Below, in pieces: positions 36,501 through 48,550 of a DNA stretch of 64,000 nucleotides. The stretch spans positions 87,210 through 151,209 of the forward strand of contig QNGE01000876.1 in the NCBI GenBank assembly GCA_008508345.1, in the 5' to 3' direction. Position 1 is the stretch's first letter. Each line of letters opens with the position of its first letter. The notes beneath the pieces are model-generated. The model was not told the origin of the DNA and ran no database searches. It saw only the letters and a program-made list of their open reading frames with translations. The position numbers and the translations under genes were made by a program. This DNA is from Paragonimus westermani. Its lineage: Eukaryota > Platyhelminthes > Trematoda > Plagiorchiida > Troglotrematidae.

Positions 36501-39149
36501 ACTGCTCGTTTGTGTCTTCCGGGTGAAAGTGTAACGGAAAGCAAAAACAATAATTACATTTGTCAGTTGAAAGTTTTGGGAAGAAATTAAATTTCAGTTT
36601 ACCGTAACTTCATTACTGGCCTCGATCAGCTCTGTCACAACTGGTGACACTATGGTAACATTCTGGTTAACAACGGAGAGTGAGGTTCCAATTCACATCC
36701 TTACTATACTTGCCAAATTTTGACAGGATTTCCTCACTCCAAAATGATACACATTTTGTACTTCTACTGACAAGTAAAATGATCCCCTTCTTGCCGTTCT
36801 CAAAACTGTCTCTTCATTATGCTGCATTTTTTTCGTAGCCATTCAATTCCAGAACAAAATACATAATCTCCAAACCTACGGATCACGCTATCAGACCTTA
36901 ATATATCTCCAGATTTTTGAGCAGAGTTGTCTACATGATTTAGCTTTCCATATTGCAGTAGCCTACTAAAGAATTTTGATAAGTATGACCCTCCAGGCTT
37001 TCCAACAGAACGATTCAAAGTGCTGTTGGGAAATGGATATGCTCAAAAACTGCTGCGGGCACCGCGACAACAGTGATATCAGTGTTGAACTAATAGCTAT
37101 CTTAGTCTTAGTCTACTCTCCTTTATCATCTCTTTGGTTCAGTGGGCTACCCTCACCTGAGCAAGCTAAACTGTACGGAAGTGACCGATAGATTGGACGA
37201 AGTGAACGGTACATGAATAGACATAATACAAAATGTTGTTAAAACGTGAAGAGTTCGGCACCTTAGGTGTTTGCTGTCTACTTTTCTAATATGGCAAGTT
37301 GTCCAGGTCGACTAATTAACTAGGATACTTTAGGTGTGCCTTCGGAAGACTTTGCATCAAGTTCAGTCAGATGATGCCTGAGATACTTATTGGTAAATTC
37401 GAGGATATATGTTAAATGCATAGTAACGGCAGCTCTCGTGGTCGTCTACCTTATGGGCATCAAGAAACTAATAAGCATACGTTTCGAGAATGCTCTACTA
37501 CCCCTGACAGCCACTGCTGCCGACTTACTGATGTATGTTGTCTAGTTTTCAAGGATATCAAAGGGGCTAATTTCGTTCTAATGTCTGAACACTATCTTCT
37601 GTGTTCTGTTGATGTTCTAGATCAGATTTAGCATCGGCTTTTGATTTCGTAAACATCTGAACCTGTGGCGGTGGGTGGTTGGATACCGCTCATTCTGGTG
37701 AAGTCGCCAAAAACGACAATGCTTAGACTAACCAACCTTCACACGCTATAATCGTTGTCGAAGACGCCACTTTTGCAAACCTTCCTAACCATGCAAACAT
37801 GTTTATAACTTGAATTTACCTATCACAATTCACTAGTCGGTTGCGAGTTCCACCTCATCTGCGGGGTGAATACAGGCGATCACACAGAGAATACCTCATA
37901 CTGTTCAGGGTGTCCAGGACTTGGGGAGAACGTGTGTTTCACGTGGTGGTTTTTCTTCCAACCAGCGTCAAGCCTTCATGTCAAGACCATTGGTGTTAAA
38001 TGAATGTGGGTTAGTACACGGCTAAGGAGAACAACGGTTTGCGCATGCAGACATTTAAGCAACGTCAGTAGCTGCTGCTTGATGTCTCAAATAAGAAAAG
38101 TCCAACATTTGCCTGGTCGTTCACTATTAGCTGGGAATTATCGGTGGCCGTGGAACGGCCATTCGATGTTCCACACAACACTAATTCCCGTATACTGGTT
38201 AGGATATTCAGGTACCTCACTGCAAGAGTACGCCTTGAAACTGTTCAAATTCTGTCTACTTGTGCCTCCCAAACCAACAGGATATAGTGTGATTCCCTTT
38301 TCAGTCTAAACCATGTTATCGTAAATTGGACGGAGACTGTATTTGTTGAGAGCGAATTCCCAAGTTAGACAGCCGCCAAGTAAAACTCATATTTTTTGCC
38401 AGATTGACTGAAGTTGGGTAAATATGTCAGTAACTATATTTTGCTTGGACCATCTCATCAATTTCATTTTTGAGCATGATTGTAAGGGAAGATTAGCCTG
38501 TCGGAACTAGAACAGTAAACTCAGTTCAAATCCGCTTTTAAGTAATGGATGAAGGGCAAAAGGTCCAAATTGTCTGTGGTTTCAAAAATCACACTTAGGA
38601 AATTAGGAAAATATCACGTAAATGATAAGGAACCATGTAAAGTGATGTTGGAAATATGTTCAATGATCGAATATAACTAGGAGTAGACCGCCACTTTCGT
38701 CATTGTTGCAACTCACTAGGTATAGGTCGCCAGTGAAATTCAACTTAATGGTGCACGTTGAACCTCGCGGTCACTAATCCGTTTGTCACTCAGTAACCAT
38801 AAATGGAATTATAATGTTTCAATTCGCCGACTCACTTAGGATTACATTTGATTGTTAACTACACAGGATGTTTATAAAATGATCACAATACTTTTCAAAA
38901 CATATTACTGATAATATACTAATGATACCAAGAAAAAGAATCTTATAGAGGCAAGCCGACACGTGTCTCGGATTCGTCAAACACCATTCTACGAAAGGCA
39001 CCTGATTTTGTAAGCTGTGTTTGACATGCTCCAGGTACCAGCCGAACAATCTTTTAGTGATACTGGAATATGACCCATGTATTCATGCAAGCTGCATGCC
39101 AGAAGGTACATGCGAAAGTAGTCGTGTGTCTGGTTTAATACAAACAAAC
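33587..39149 (-). other. Filamin intron 5 (5.56 kb)
   Basis: The intron lies between the two linker mini-exons, with a GTTTGT donor and a gtctcttccag acceptor. It contains only short ORFs on both strands. I see no repeats or genes that can be supported. Confidence 0.7.
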
Positions 39150-39206
39150 CTTCTTGACTTGGTATGATAGGAGCTGGCGGCTGAATGGGCGGCTGCGCTA
39201 CTGGCT
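39150..39206 (-). CDS. Filamin, window exon 5: proline-rich linker mini-exon between repeats 2 and 3
   Basis: This is a 57-nt exon with AG ends: acceptor gatacag, donor GAAG|GTTTGT. In the frame set by exons 4 and 6 it reads PVAQPPIQPPAPIIPSQE, with split codons completed to Lys before and Glu after. It is phase 1 on both sides, so it can be skipped without breaking the frame. The Pro-rich, Gln-containing sequence is not an Ig strand. It sits exactly where repeat 2 (ending VMVAP) should meet repeat 3, so it would be a flexible hinge. Evidence is frame, phase, splice sites and position; no homolog could be searched. The donor is weaker than those of the neighbouring exons. Confidence 0.68.
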
Positions 39207-41956
39207 CTGTATCGCGGTACAGATGATGTTGAGTAAAAGAGAGTGGAGCATACAATGAGTAGTTGAGTGATTGCAAAAATGCAGTTTTGCGCACGTGTGT
39301 TCGTAAACCGCGGTACAGTTATCTTATAACACGAGCTCAAACACAACAGCAAGCTTACGTTCACGCACAGCTGCTAAACTTGTATGCGGTTGCATTCCGT
39401 AAGAGTTAGGTTAGACGAACAGATAGCACTGTGAAAATTGCATGAACTGGATTGCATAAAACTGAGCACAAACAGCTGGTCAGCGCAGGGGTCAAGTCTG
39501 AGCGGCAGTATGTGTGTGTGCAATTCTGAGCGCGTTTTCATTTTATACCCCAGGAAACGTACGTGTCAGCGGTAATTGTTGAGAGGACAAGTGGGGTCGA
39601 CGGATCGGTCCTGGAACAGTCGTGAGATAAAACTATGCTTTTCACAACAGAGCAAGCGTGATCAACGCTCAATAACGTGTTTGGCGTGTGTTTTCAGTCA
39701 CTCTACTGCACACTGTTTCTCTTTGCTCGGAACTGTTTGGTAGTGTTGATACATATATATCAGTACACATAGTTGGATAAAGTTGGATTGAAGTTAATTA
39801 CTTAAAGGAATGCGAGAGTTCTTTCTCACTGAAGCGTCATGATGAGCTCTACAGAGTATTACATTTGAACCCGGATGGAATATCAGATTTTTATGAAAAT
39901 TACCGTAGATGCCACATCAAAACTTCACGGATTATAACCATTAGGATTTACCGGCTTGAAGTCACTTGGTACAAAAGTGACCTAGGAATGTTGGGAACAG
40001 ACGATTAAAATTTATTTGTTCATTATGTAAGCGAGTCGAAAATTCACTAATGACAAGGAGTTTCTTAAAAAGAACCTACGGAATATGTCGTTCTGAAGCT
40101 GCCTGCATCATGCACAACGCCAGTTGTAATCTCTTACGTGTAATTATATATATATATATATATGGAGATATAGAATTTGTCCGGAAAGCTTTGGCTTTCA
40201 TGGAAGATACGTCAAAGCACGGGCAACTAAGACAATCGGGGGTTCATGCTAAACACCAGCTGATCAATTGTTGTTGAACCCCTTGCATCAGACAACAAAT
40301 TTACTCTTACTGTACACTCTCACCGGGCAATTGGTCAGATTGCCAACCAATGGTAACGACAGAAAGTGTAAACGGTTATTCTGTTGATCACAGATTTAAA
40401 ATAGGTAGGTCATTGTGTACATTTTAGAGCACAGTGTCTACAGCTTCGATCACGACTAATTCGCTTAAGACGTCCGAAACTCGACTCGAATGGTACGTAA
40501 GAATGGTAAACCTGACGATGAGGTACAGTTAGCCAGATGTCCTTAGTAATTCTGCATGTCACCATACCGATATATCTCACCAAGTATGTGTGATTTTTTG
40601 ATGCTGTTTTTTCTCGATAATAGCAAGTTGCATCTCAATTTTCTGTTGGGAACATTTACTCTTATTCAGGAAACTTTAAAGAACCGTTGTTTGCAAATCA
40701 GCATCTTTACTGGACGTTATATGCATCGGATCTTTTTGCCCTCTGCAATCATGGACTTGCACCTCTGACCCGTTATTTTGATAAATAGCAGGGAGTGCGA
40801 AGCGATTGATGTTACTCCAAGCTTCTACCGCCCCTTGATCGTTCCTTACCGGTTTATTTTAAACGAAAAGCTCAAACCTCATTCACCTTCGTTATGCTAA
40901 AATATGTTGTCAGAATAAATTGGCTGGTCGAATTCTCTACCCAGTAAGTGTGTGAGAGTTCGTTGTCCTAGATTAGGCGCATTTATGGATGGCGTTATTA
41001 TTTTGTCATGAAACGGGATTATTGCAGTCAATCCGTACGCTTCTGTGACTCCATATGTAGCAACATATCTTGCACGGTGGAAACCAACATTGTGACACAA
41101 ACGCAACTTCCCCGACTGTCTTGTCAGCGCCAGCAGTCCGCTGAGAAACAAGGTTTCTGTACACTGTCAGTCAACCCAATCAAGCCGGTCATTCGACCTC
41201 AGTTCTTCCCATCAATTTGACGCGGAAATTAAGCTAATCCGGAGCATTGCCAGCAGTGGACGCCAGTCAGTAACCAGTACACTGACGCTTCAATACACAA
41301 CAACATTTATGGAATAAAAGGAATTGTGCTCTTACCACACTGTGGACGAACACCTGAGAAAACGCAAGGCGTTGATTTTAATCCATATGAAAGTTTTGCT
41401 TTCGGCTAATAAATGTACCTAAACCGGTACGTTCTCGTACAACGATAATGAACACGTCAGGTAAACCGAAGCCTCCTAACTATGGATGGTCTGGCCCTGA
41501 CTTGCTGAAGTAAAATACGTCATGACAGTACAGAGTGAACAACAGACTGACTGATTGTAAACGCAACTAGTTAGGCTAGGAAACAAACTGATTTTGTGAA
41601 TGCAGTCCTTGATTTCAAGTTGGCCTGGATAGGTCGGGTCCACTTCGCTCGATGTACTGTTTGCGCATGTGAAAATTCACGTGATCTGCTTACCACACAA
41701 TCGGACATGGAAGACCATACACCGGTATACCAAAAGGCAGCATTGTATTGGCTAATAACGCTAGCTGTAATGAATCTGATGTTCTTCCATCCGGCATATG
41801 AACAGGAAAAACATGTGCACTTACAAAAACCGGTACATTTAACGACAAATTCATGTGAATTATCGCACCGTTGCTTTCTCCCATCTGCTGGTCGCCACCA
41901 CGTGCACAAAAAAATATTTCGTTTCTCAGGAATGTCACCTTCATTAATCAACTTAC
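39207..41956 (-). other. Filamin intron 4 (2.75 kb)
   Basis: The intron lies between repeat 2 and the first linker exon, with a GTAAGT donor and a cgcgatacag acceptor. It includes a short (TA)n tract at 40.15 kb. Several ORFs under 90 codons are present without recognisable products. Confidence 0.75.
40145..40163. repeat. (TA)n microsatellite
   Basis: An alternating TA tract of 19 bp in intron 4. Confidence 0.95.
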
Positions 41957-42157
41957 TTGGGGCGACCATCACACCGAAGGGGGAGTTGGGTATTTGCTGT
42001 CCGGCAAAAAACACATTAACCGAATGGAGGCCTTCATCTTTGGGTGTGTATTCCACCAAGTAATTGTCCTCACCCTGCTTGGTGATCACAGGTTTGATAG
42101 CATCGCGACGTCCGTGTGGATCAAGAATAACGCAGTCAACATTTCCGGGCCCAGCAG
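41957..42157 (-). CDS. Filamin, window exon 4: second half of repeat 2
   Basis: The exon codes 66 complete residues of repeat 2: AGPGNVDCVILDPHGRRDAI, then NYLVEYTPKDEGLHSVNVFF, then IPNSPFGVMVAP. These are the C to G strands of a filamin repeat, with the conserved YTP..EG.H.V and SPF motifs. It starts with two bases (CT) that complete an alanine with exon 3. It ends CCCCAA|GTAAGT in phase 1. A longer ORF reads through both boundaries, but the sequence outside them shows no repeat character and the splice sites are clear. Confidence 0.94.
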
Positions 42158-45100
42158 CTAAATTGAAAGAACTTAGTGTTATGTGTGTTTTGACTGGAAA
42201 ATTAAACTTACGTGAATAGTGCGGACAACACAGATTAGACAGAAAAGTCATACTGACTGAGTCGGTTAGAATGAAAATGTTCACTGACCTCTCTCGTTCA
42301 TTACATACTTTGAAGTAAATTAGCTATTTTTCGACTTTTCCGCAAGCTGTTGCTGTTCATTGTGTGCCCCAGGAAGCAAGTGATACAGGTTCCAGTTCTG
42401 AAATTGTACACCTATCAGGTTTCTTGCCCCATATTTGTCGATTCCAAATGTTCAGTCACTTCGAAAGATAGCACCCGGTGGACAAAACTCATAAATGAGG
42501 CATTGACATTTAACTGACTTAAGTTTTTAGTGAAAACCATATTTACGTTAAACTTCGTTCTATATTCATAGTGCAGAAAAATAATGAACGTAGATGGCAT
42601 TGTGGATGGAAATTTCATTGCAGTCCATCATAACTCGTGTGTGGTGATTACGGTTACGCCATCAAAACAAGCCTGCAACTTTTTTAGATGGTACTGTCCG
42701 TCTGCATCATTATTAATTGTTAATTCTGCAATGAACCTAACTACTGTCAGTTTAGATTGATTTTTCCACATAGGTTTATTGCAACTGTACTTCAGATGTT
42801 CGTAATATAAAACCGATATGAAACTGTGAATATACTACTGCCTGTCCACCGGCACTGTCATGCAAGTTACAACGAAAACTAATCACAGCAGAATACGACA
42901 CGGACATCAGGTGACTGAATGGAATAAGTCTGAGTTGCAACACTGTCATACCCGATACACATACAACACTTGAGGATGTCAGTTTGACTTACCGTCGGAA
43001 TTTGGATTTTCTATTGACGTAAACAAATGATCACAAGCGGTGAGTGATGCAGAAACCGAGACTGACTTAGACTGGAAAGAATTACGAATGTGTGCGGTGT
43101 TGGGACGTAATGTCTCTAAGTTAGTTGGTTTCTCTCTCAACTTACTAAAAACTAAATTGGCTTCGATGAGATTAGTTGATCAGTAATCCTTTCGAGAGGT
43201 ATTTAATGAAATCAAATAGGCTACACAAATGTGACGATTGCATAAGCTAACAGATCTGGATTTTTCTACCATGAAAAGTGTCGACGTTTTTGTGATCGAT
43301 ACACAGGTTTCGTCATTCTGGCTGTACTTCTTGCTTTCTTGGATGTGAAATTCCTCCTTTCACGATCTACTAAAGAAAGTTATCAGTAGTTGTTTCGAAA
43401 GGCTTCAGTCCGCCACTAACCTATACGCCATCGGTTAAAATGGCAAACGCGGTGTTCCATTCAATCAATGAACTGTCTGAGTTGTCTCAGTCGAATTGTT
43501 TCTCTAATATGTCAGACCCACATCTTGCGCTGAGTGTTCATTTTTGCCGTCTATATTTGCTAAAAGAGCCAGCATGTTTTGGCACTTCGATCATCATTGT
43601 GACCAAATGAACTGCATAAACTGGAACAGTGCCTGACACATTGTAAAGATGAATCAAGTTTAGCATTTATGCTCTTCAAAAATTCTCGTCACCCGTCAAT
43701 AATAGGAATCTTGATAGTTCAAGCACGTGGCTCAAACAAAACTGTCCAACGTTGCAATACTAAACTAACCATCCGAATCTCACTGTGTCTGAGTGTGTTT
43801 GCCTAGGTTTCACTTCCAGCCAAAGTTCTCTCACTTCATTAATTGTGAACCTACTGTTGCTAAACTAACGCGACTGAAACTGTTCACGGAGTTCTTCTTG
43901 TAATCCACAATGTTTAAAGTGAATTCAGGTGGGTATTAATGCCTTAGGTTTCCAGGATCCAACTACCTCCCTTGCGAACCATGCGAACATCGGTAACCAT
44001 AACCTAGATAACCATAGATCAGAGAACTGCTTTCATAAGTTCTAGTATGTTACGTATGCGTGCAAAAGTCAGTGTGATGGTTAAGGTTGGTGGGACGACA
44101 TGGGCTACGAAAATCACACCGAATTTCATCTGGAACAGCAATGACTTACGAATTATACTCCGATGTATAGGCAGAAGCTGGACTAGGAAACCGTAGCCTT
44201 GCTCAGTTCACTATGATTTTAAAACAAACTAAGCAGAATATCAACGTTTGGCTTTCTTCTCTCTACAAACCTCACAGTAATCCTGTGTATGCGGTGGGTA
44301 GATCACTAGAGTAATCTTTGATTTCAGAAGTATGTCTGTATACCAATCAAGCAAGTACGCACAACATATTCCCAGGACCTCATTTGACCGCATTTTGCAC
44401 TATTACTCACTCACGAAAAAATAGTTCAGTGCAAACGTTCAATCAGAATGAGTCCAAGTGTCACACGAAATGTTGACACCAGAAATGCTGGCCTATATTA
44501 CTTAAATCTGAGCCGGTTGATCAAAATGTCACACACTACTAATGGTTACTCGAAGGTTCCCGATTTAGTTAGTGCTCAGCAAACCATCAGTTTCTTCACA
44601 ACAAGATTATGTCGTTGCGGTCATGATGAAGCTCATTAGCTGCACAATCCGTTATCCCAAGCGTGACTTTAATTCCGATTCATTTTCTCATGCAGCAACC
44701 TTGCTAATCAAATTGACCTCATATCGACACAAACCTAGTGTCTTCTTTCAACACTGTGCGATAGTTGTTTGCAACATCACCGCACAATGTTCAAAACGGT
44801 GAACTGTTGGTCACATTTTCAACATATTTTAGCAATATCATGCAGGTTTTCGACCCTGCCATAAATATTTTACTTTGTCTGTAACGTTGATCAATTTTGA
44901 AGCACCGATATCAGTCTGTGCGGTTTAATACATGGTCGGCAGATTCTGTTCACTGAGTACATTTCAGTTTGACTTTCGCTCAATGTTGAAACAAAATTAT
45001 TAGTTGGCTGAAAATGTTACAGCACAGTCAGCGGATTATTTAGAGCCCATCAATTTGTGTTTGATATAAGCCTCCACGATTGGGCTGGAGAGTGGACCAC

Positions 45101-46614
45101 CCAGAGAAAAGCACAGATATTCGTTGTATATCAGAACGAGCAGTTTAAAATTGAGTCGGTAGTCAGTGACGTTGAGTAAAAATGAGCAGACCGTATTGGC
45201 CTAAAATAGAACTATATATAATAAAAATTGGCTAGAAAATGACACATACTACTGAGAATTCACATAATGAAGCTGACTAACTGGATATCATAACGGCATT
45301 ACAACAGTGAAACACTGGCCACTGGATCGCATGACGGCCTTGGGTTGTCTATCAATGCTGGAAGCATTTTGTGAAATGCAATTCTATGAACTGTTTCCAC
45401 TGAAACTCTAAATAATCCGTGAATGTTTTATGGAACAGTATTAAACCGAGGCATGGATAGTTTTAAAATATTGCTTCTAAAACATCACAGTGGCAAATCA
45501 GACAAATTTTCACCCAAAGCAGATAGACGCATTTTTTAACTACTAACAGTTAATTTCTACACTCTGCGCCTCATCCACGCGGGGTGATTGACAACAAAAC
45601 TTTGTATCACATCGTTTCACTCACCTACCCCATTCACATTTCTATGTTGGAAACAGGAAATGCTGACTTGTGATGGACTTCTGGGACATATCCATCAAAA
45701 CAGAGTTGGATGGGCGAAACGTTGAATTATCCAACTCGCTGACATGCTCATTACATTCTACCACGGTGCTTGTGGACTAGTGAGGCAAATGAGTACGGAA
45801 GTTGGCAATCCTAGTTGGAATTACTCTTGGTCATAGCTGATTCTTCAACCAGACCAAAAACACGCTGAACAGGATATCAGGTCAAGTTTCCGCATGACTT
45901 ATCCCTACTTAAACGTTTGCTGTCGCCAATCTAAAGTGAAATGGTATCCGAGATAAGCCGCCTATTTCTTATAGGAAGCGACACAACCAATCCATTCGTG
46001 CTTTTTATGGAAAATACACCAGTCGTTTAGATAACTAGACCCGCGCATCTAATTAGTCGTACAACCATTTTCCGTCTGCGCCTAATCATTTGTGACTGAA
46101 TAACTCTGTCGCTAATATTGTTAGTGGACTTCCGAGGAATATTCCTTAATTTCAACAATTAGACATTCGGTTAGCTTTTCATGAAACTATACTAAGTATA
46201 TCGCCTTATGTTTGAATACCAGTTCCGGATCCTTCAAATGTTCAAAACCGTGTTCTTCGTGTGGGCGATCACCATTTTTAGTGATATATGGTCTCCGGAG
46301 GGGTCAAGGTTACGGGGTAAAAGTGTGTCTAACCAAACAACGGTGATAGCTTAATGGTACAATGGTACGATGCCTTGAATTAATGCCAATTCAATGTGTC
46401 CTTAAGATAAGTGACTTTTGAAAATGGGTTATTAGATGTTTTCATACAGATGGCTTCCATGTCCATTGGAAAATCGCTGTCAGTTCTAACTTCCAAGAGA
46501 ATGGTTGGGCTTATTTTCGACGCGTGCATATTCCAATCATAACACAGACTGTGAATACATTGCCAAAAACTGGATCATTGCGCACTTTTGATTCCCCACT
46601 ATGCAAGTAAAAAC

Positions 46615-46737
46615 AACAACAGGTTAGTCTCATAAGTATGAAAGTCTGGATGAAAACATCGGTCCACACCACTAGTGACTTCTAATCGGAGTTAAACTCG
46701 AATCTAGTTCTTTCTTTCGATTGGGTCTAGCCGGAAT
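46615..46737 (+). mobile_element. Diverged SINE-like copy D
   Basis: The segment matches the 3' half of copy A: GTCTCATAAGTATGAAAG, then CACTAGTGAC, then GTTAAACTCGAATCTAG and TTTCGATTGGGTCTAGCC, in the same order and spacing. The A box is lost. It is the most diverged of the four copies, so confidence is lower. Confidence 0.35.
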
Positions 46738-47691
46738 ATCTATCTGAATGCTAAGACTGCGACCAAGTATGGGTGCCAATCAACCTTGAAATTACCTAGA
46801 TTCCCGAACCACCATTCAGCCAAAATATACCAAAATTCTGTATTCGCTCAGCTTGCCTTCTTGATTCAAATTCGTAACAAAACATCAAAACCAATGTGTT
46901 TTTCAATCCATGAGACAAGTAAAATTAGTGTGCACATACAGTTTGTTACTTGCTCAACTTAACTGCATTCACGGATGTCTAAATCTCCGATGCAGTGCTC
47001 TCTTTTGGGAGAATACATACTTAAGAATAGGCTGATAAGCCCAATGAGGACTGACATGCTGGATGGTCAACCGGATTTTGGCTGTAGAATCGAGTGAACA
47101 TCGCCCTTGGACTTTCTAAGCAATGTTTTTCGTGTGCCATTAAACCTCTTGTGAACTAATATGTTTGTAAATGGCTGAGACACACAGTATCCGATTGTTC
47201 CCTTTATGCTAGTTTGCACAAACGGAAGTTCAACCTTACTTAGTTAGTAACACCGAAAAGTCAGCCGATCGTGGTAGTGTTTGTAGCCACACTATATTTC
47301 AGATAGTGTGTTACTAGGAGTAAAACCGCTGCCATCAAACTTTGCAGTCATCAGCTTGTGCTACAGGTTTGCCAGAGATCTGCACTCAGTCACCGTTCAC
47401 GTAAAACTCTGGCGATTTCTCTTCCTTGATGTAAAAGTATCCGCCTTAAGATGTTAGTAGCGCAACGAAGCTTACAGGAAACAGCAGAGTTGCATTTTTG
47501 AAGCGTTTTGGTTCAAAGTATATTTTTGTGCTTTCTGTTAGTTCGAACTGACGTCTGTTGATAGTGGTGTACAGTTCATTTTTGGCAGATGCAACGTTTT
47601 TTAATACAGTGTATTATGTTGCTGTTGGATTACCTTCCATAATCTCCGCTGCTCTTTTCTGTTTCGTATCAGTGGTGTGAATTAAATTACT

Positions 47692-47917
47692 GATGAACAG
47701 ATTGGGAATAACGCAACGTTATGAACAACTTATAATACCCTACGTTTCAACCACCTCGGGTGGCCTTTCTCAAGAGTGTTGTAATCGAAATCACATTGAC
47801 AGGGGAACACTGTCACTGTGATTTCGAGTACACTCCTGAGGAAGACCACCCGAGGTGGTTGAAACGTAGAGTATTACAAGTTGTTCGTAACTTTGCGTTA
47901 TTATCCATCTGTTCATC
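47692..47917. mobile_element. Foldback (MITE-like) element, 226 bp
   Basis: The left arm, 47692..47801, and the right arm, 47811..47917, are near-perfect reverse complements with only scattered mismatches and a 9-bp spacer (GGGGAACAC). The termini read GATGAACAG and CTGTTCATC. The most conserved part is GTTTCAACCACCTCGGGTGG, which is perfectly paired in the right arm. It is non-coding and the whole sequence folds into one hairpin. This architecture is typical of non-autonomous DNA-transposon derivatives (foldback/MITE). No clear target-site duplication was seen. Confidence 0.75.
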
Positions 47918-48309
47918 AACAACGTGTTAACCACGACGCCCAAACTGTTTAACTTCATTCGTACTAAATTTGGTGCGGATATCTTACAACTAAATTAATT
48001 TATCAACAAATCATGTTTAAGCGGTCTTCTTGAATGGCCCCATTCCAAATGGAGGACATTATGTGTTCACGAAGGACAGAGTTCATTGTAATTGAAATAT
48101 CGAAAAGGTACATTATTCCTCTATTGCTTCCTTAAATGGATTTTCATTATCCCGACTATTTCCACGTATCAGCGCCAGAATTTCTTCTCTCTGACAGGAT
48201 AGGTTACAGCATCTGCATAACCCAGTCATCAACATCAACCTCTTATAACTGCAAACTATTATGCTGTAATGATGTAACAGTCAGTGTTTGACAACATGCG
48301 GCAACATAC

Positions 48310-48550
48310 CGGCGGTGAAAATATTGAAGAAGGTCCGACGTCCAGCCTGATTTCCCTGTGGTTCAATACCTGGCCCAGAAGCAGATGCCTTACTGGCATC
48401 GCCGATGGCACCTTCCACCATGACCTTGAATGGGGAGTTGAGAATTTCTTTGGTTGCAAATTTGATGATGACTCTATACTCTCCCTCCTGTGTTGGCACA
48501 TATGCACATGAATAGGTTTGTTGACGGTCGTTGTTACTGAGAATTTCACA
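48310..48550 (-). CDS. Filamin, window exon 3: end of repeat 1 and start of repeat 2
   Basis: This exon codes 80 residues. The first part, CEILSNNDRQQTYSCAYVP then TKEILNSPFKVMVEG, closes repeat 1 with the usual Y.P...G.Y / SPF pattern. The second part, GDASKASASGPGIEPQGNQ through FFNIFTA, opens repeat 2. This matches the repeat 1 to 2 junction of animal filamins (GDASKV...GPGLEP). The exon starts in phase 0 and ends GCCG|GTATGT in phase 1. The next exon completes the split codon as alanine, giving FTAAAGPGNVD. Confidence 0.94.

Larger units (their letters stand above)
42158..48309 (-). other. Filamin intron 3 (6.15 kb)
   Basis: The intron interrupts repeat 2, with a GTATGT donor and a ctttcaatttag acceptor. 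It holds the 226-bp foldback element at 47.7-47.9 kb and a diverged SINE-like copy at 46.6 kb, both listed separately. No other coding sequence is recognised. Confidence 0.85.

Noticed and set aside
41596..42161. Long plus-strand ORFs opposite exon 4 (155 and 96 codons)
   Set aside because: They overlap or abut the conserved filamin exon on the other strand and have no recognisable protein character; antisense shadows.
41571..42284. 237-codon minus-strand ORF taken as one coding unit
   Set aside because: Only the middle part (41957..42157) is filamin. The ORF reads through a clear acceptor and a GTAAGT donor into intron sequence on both sides.
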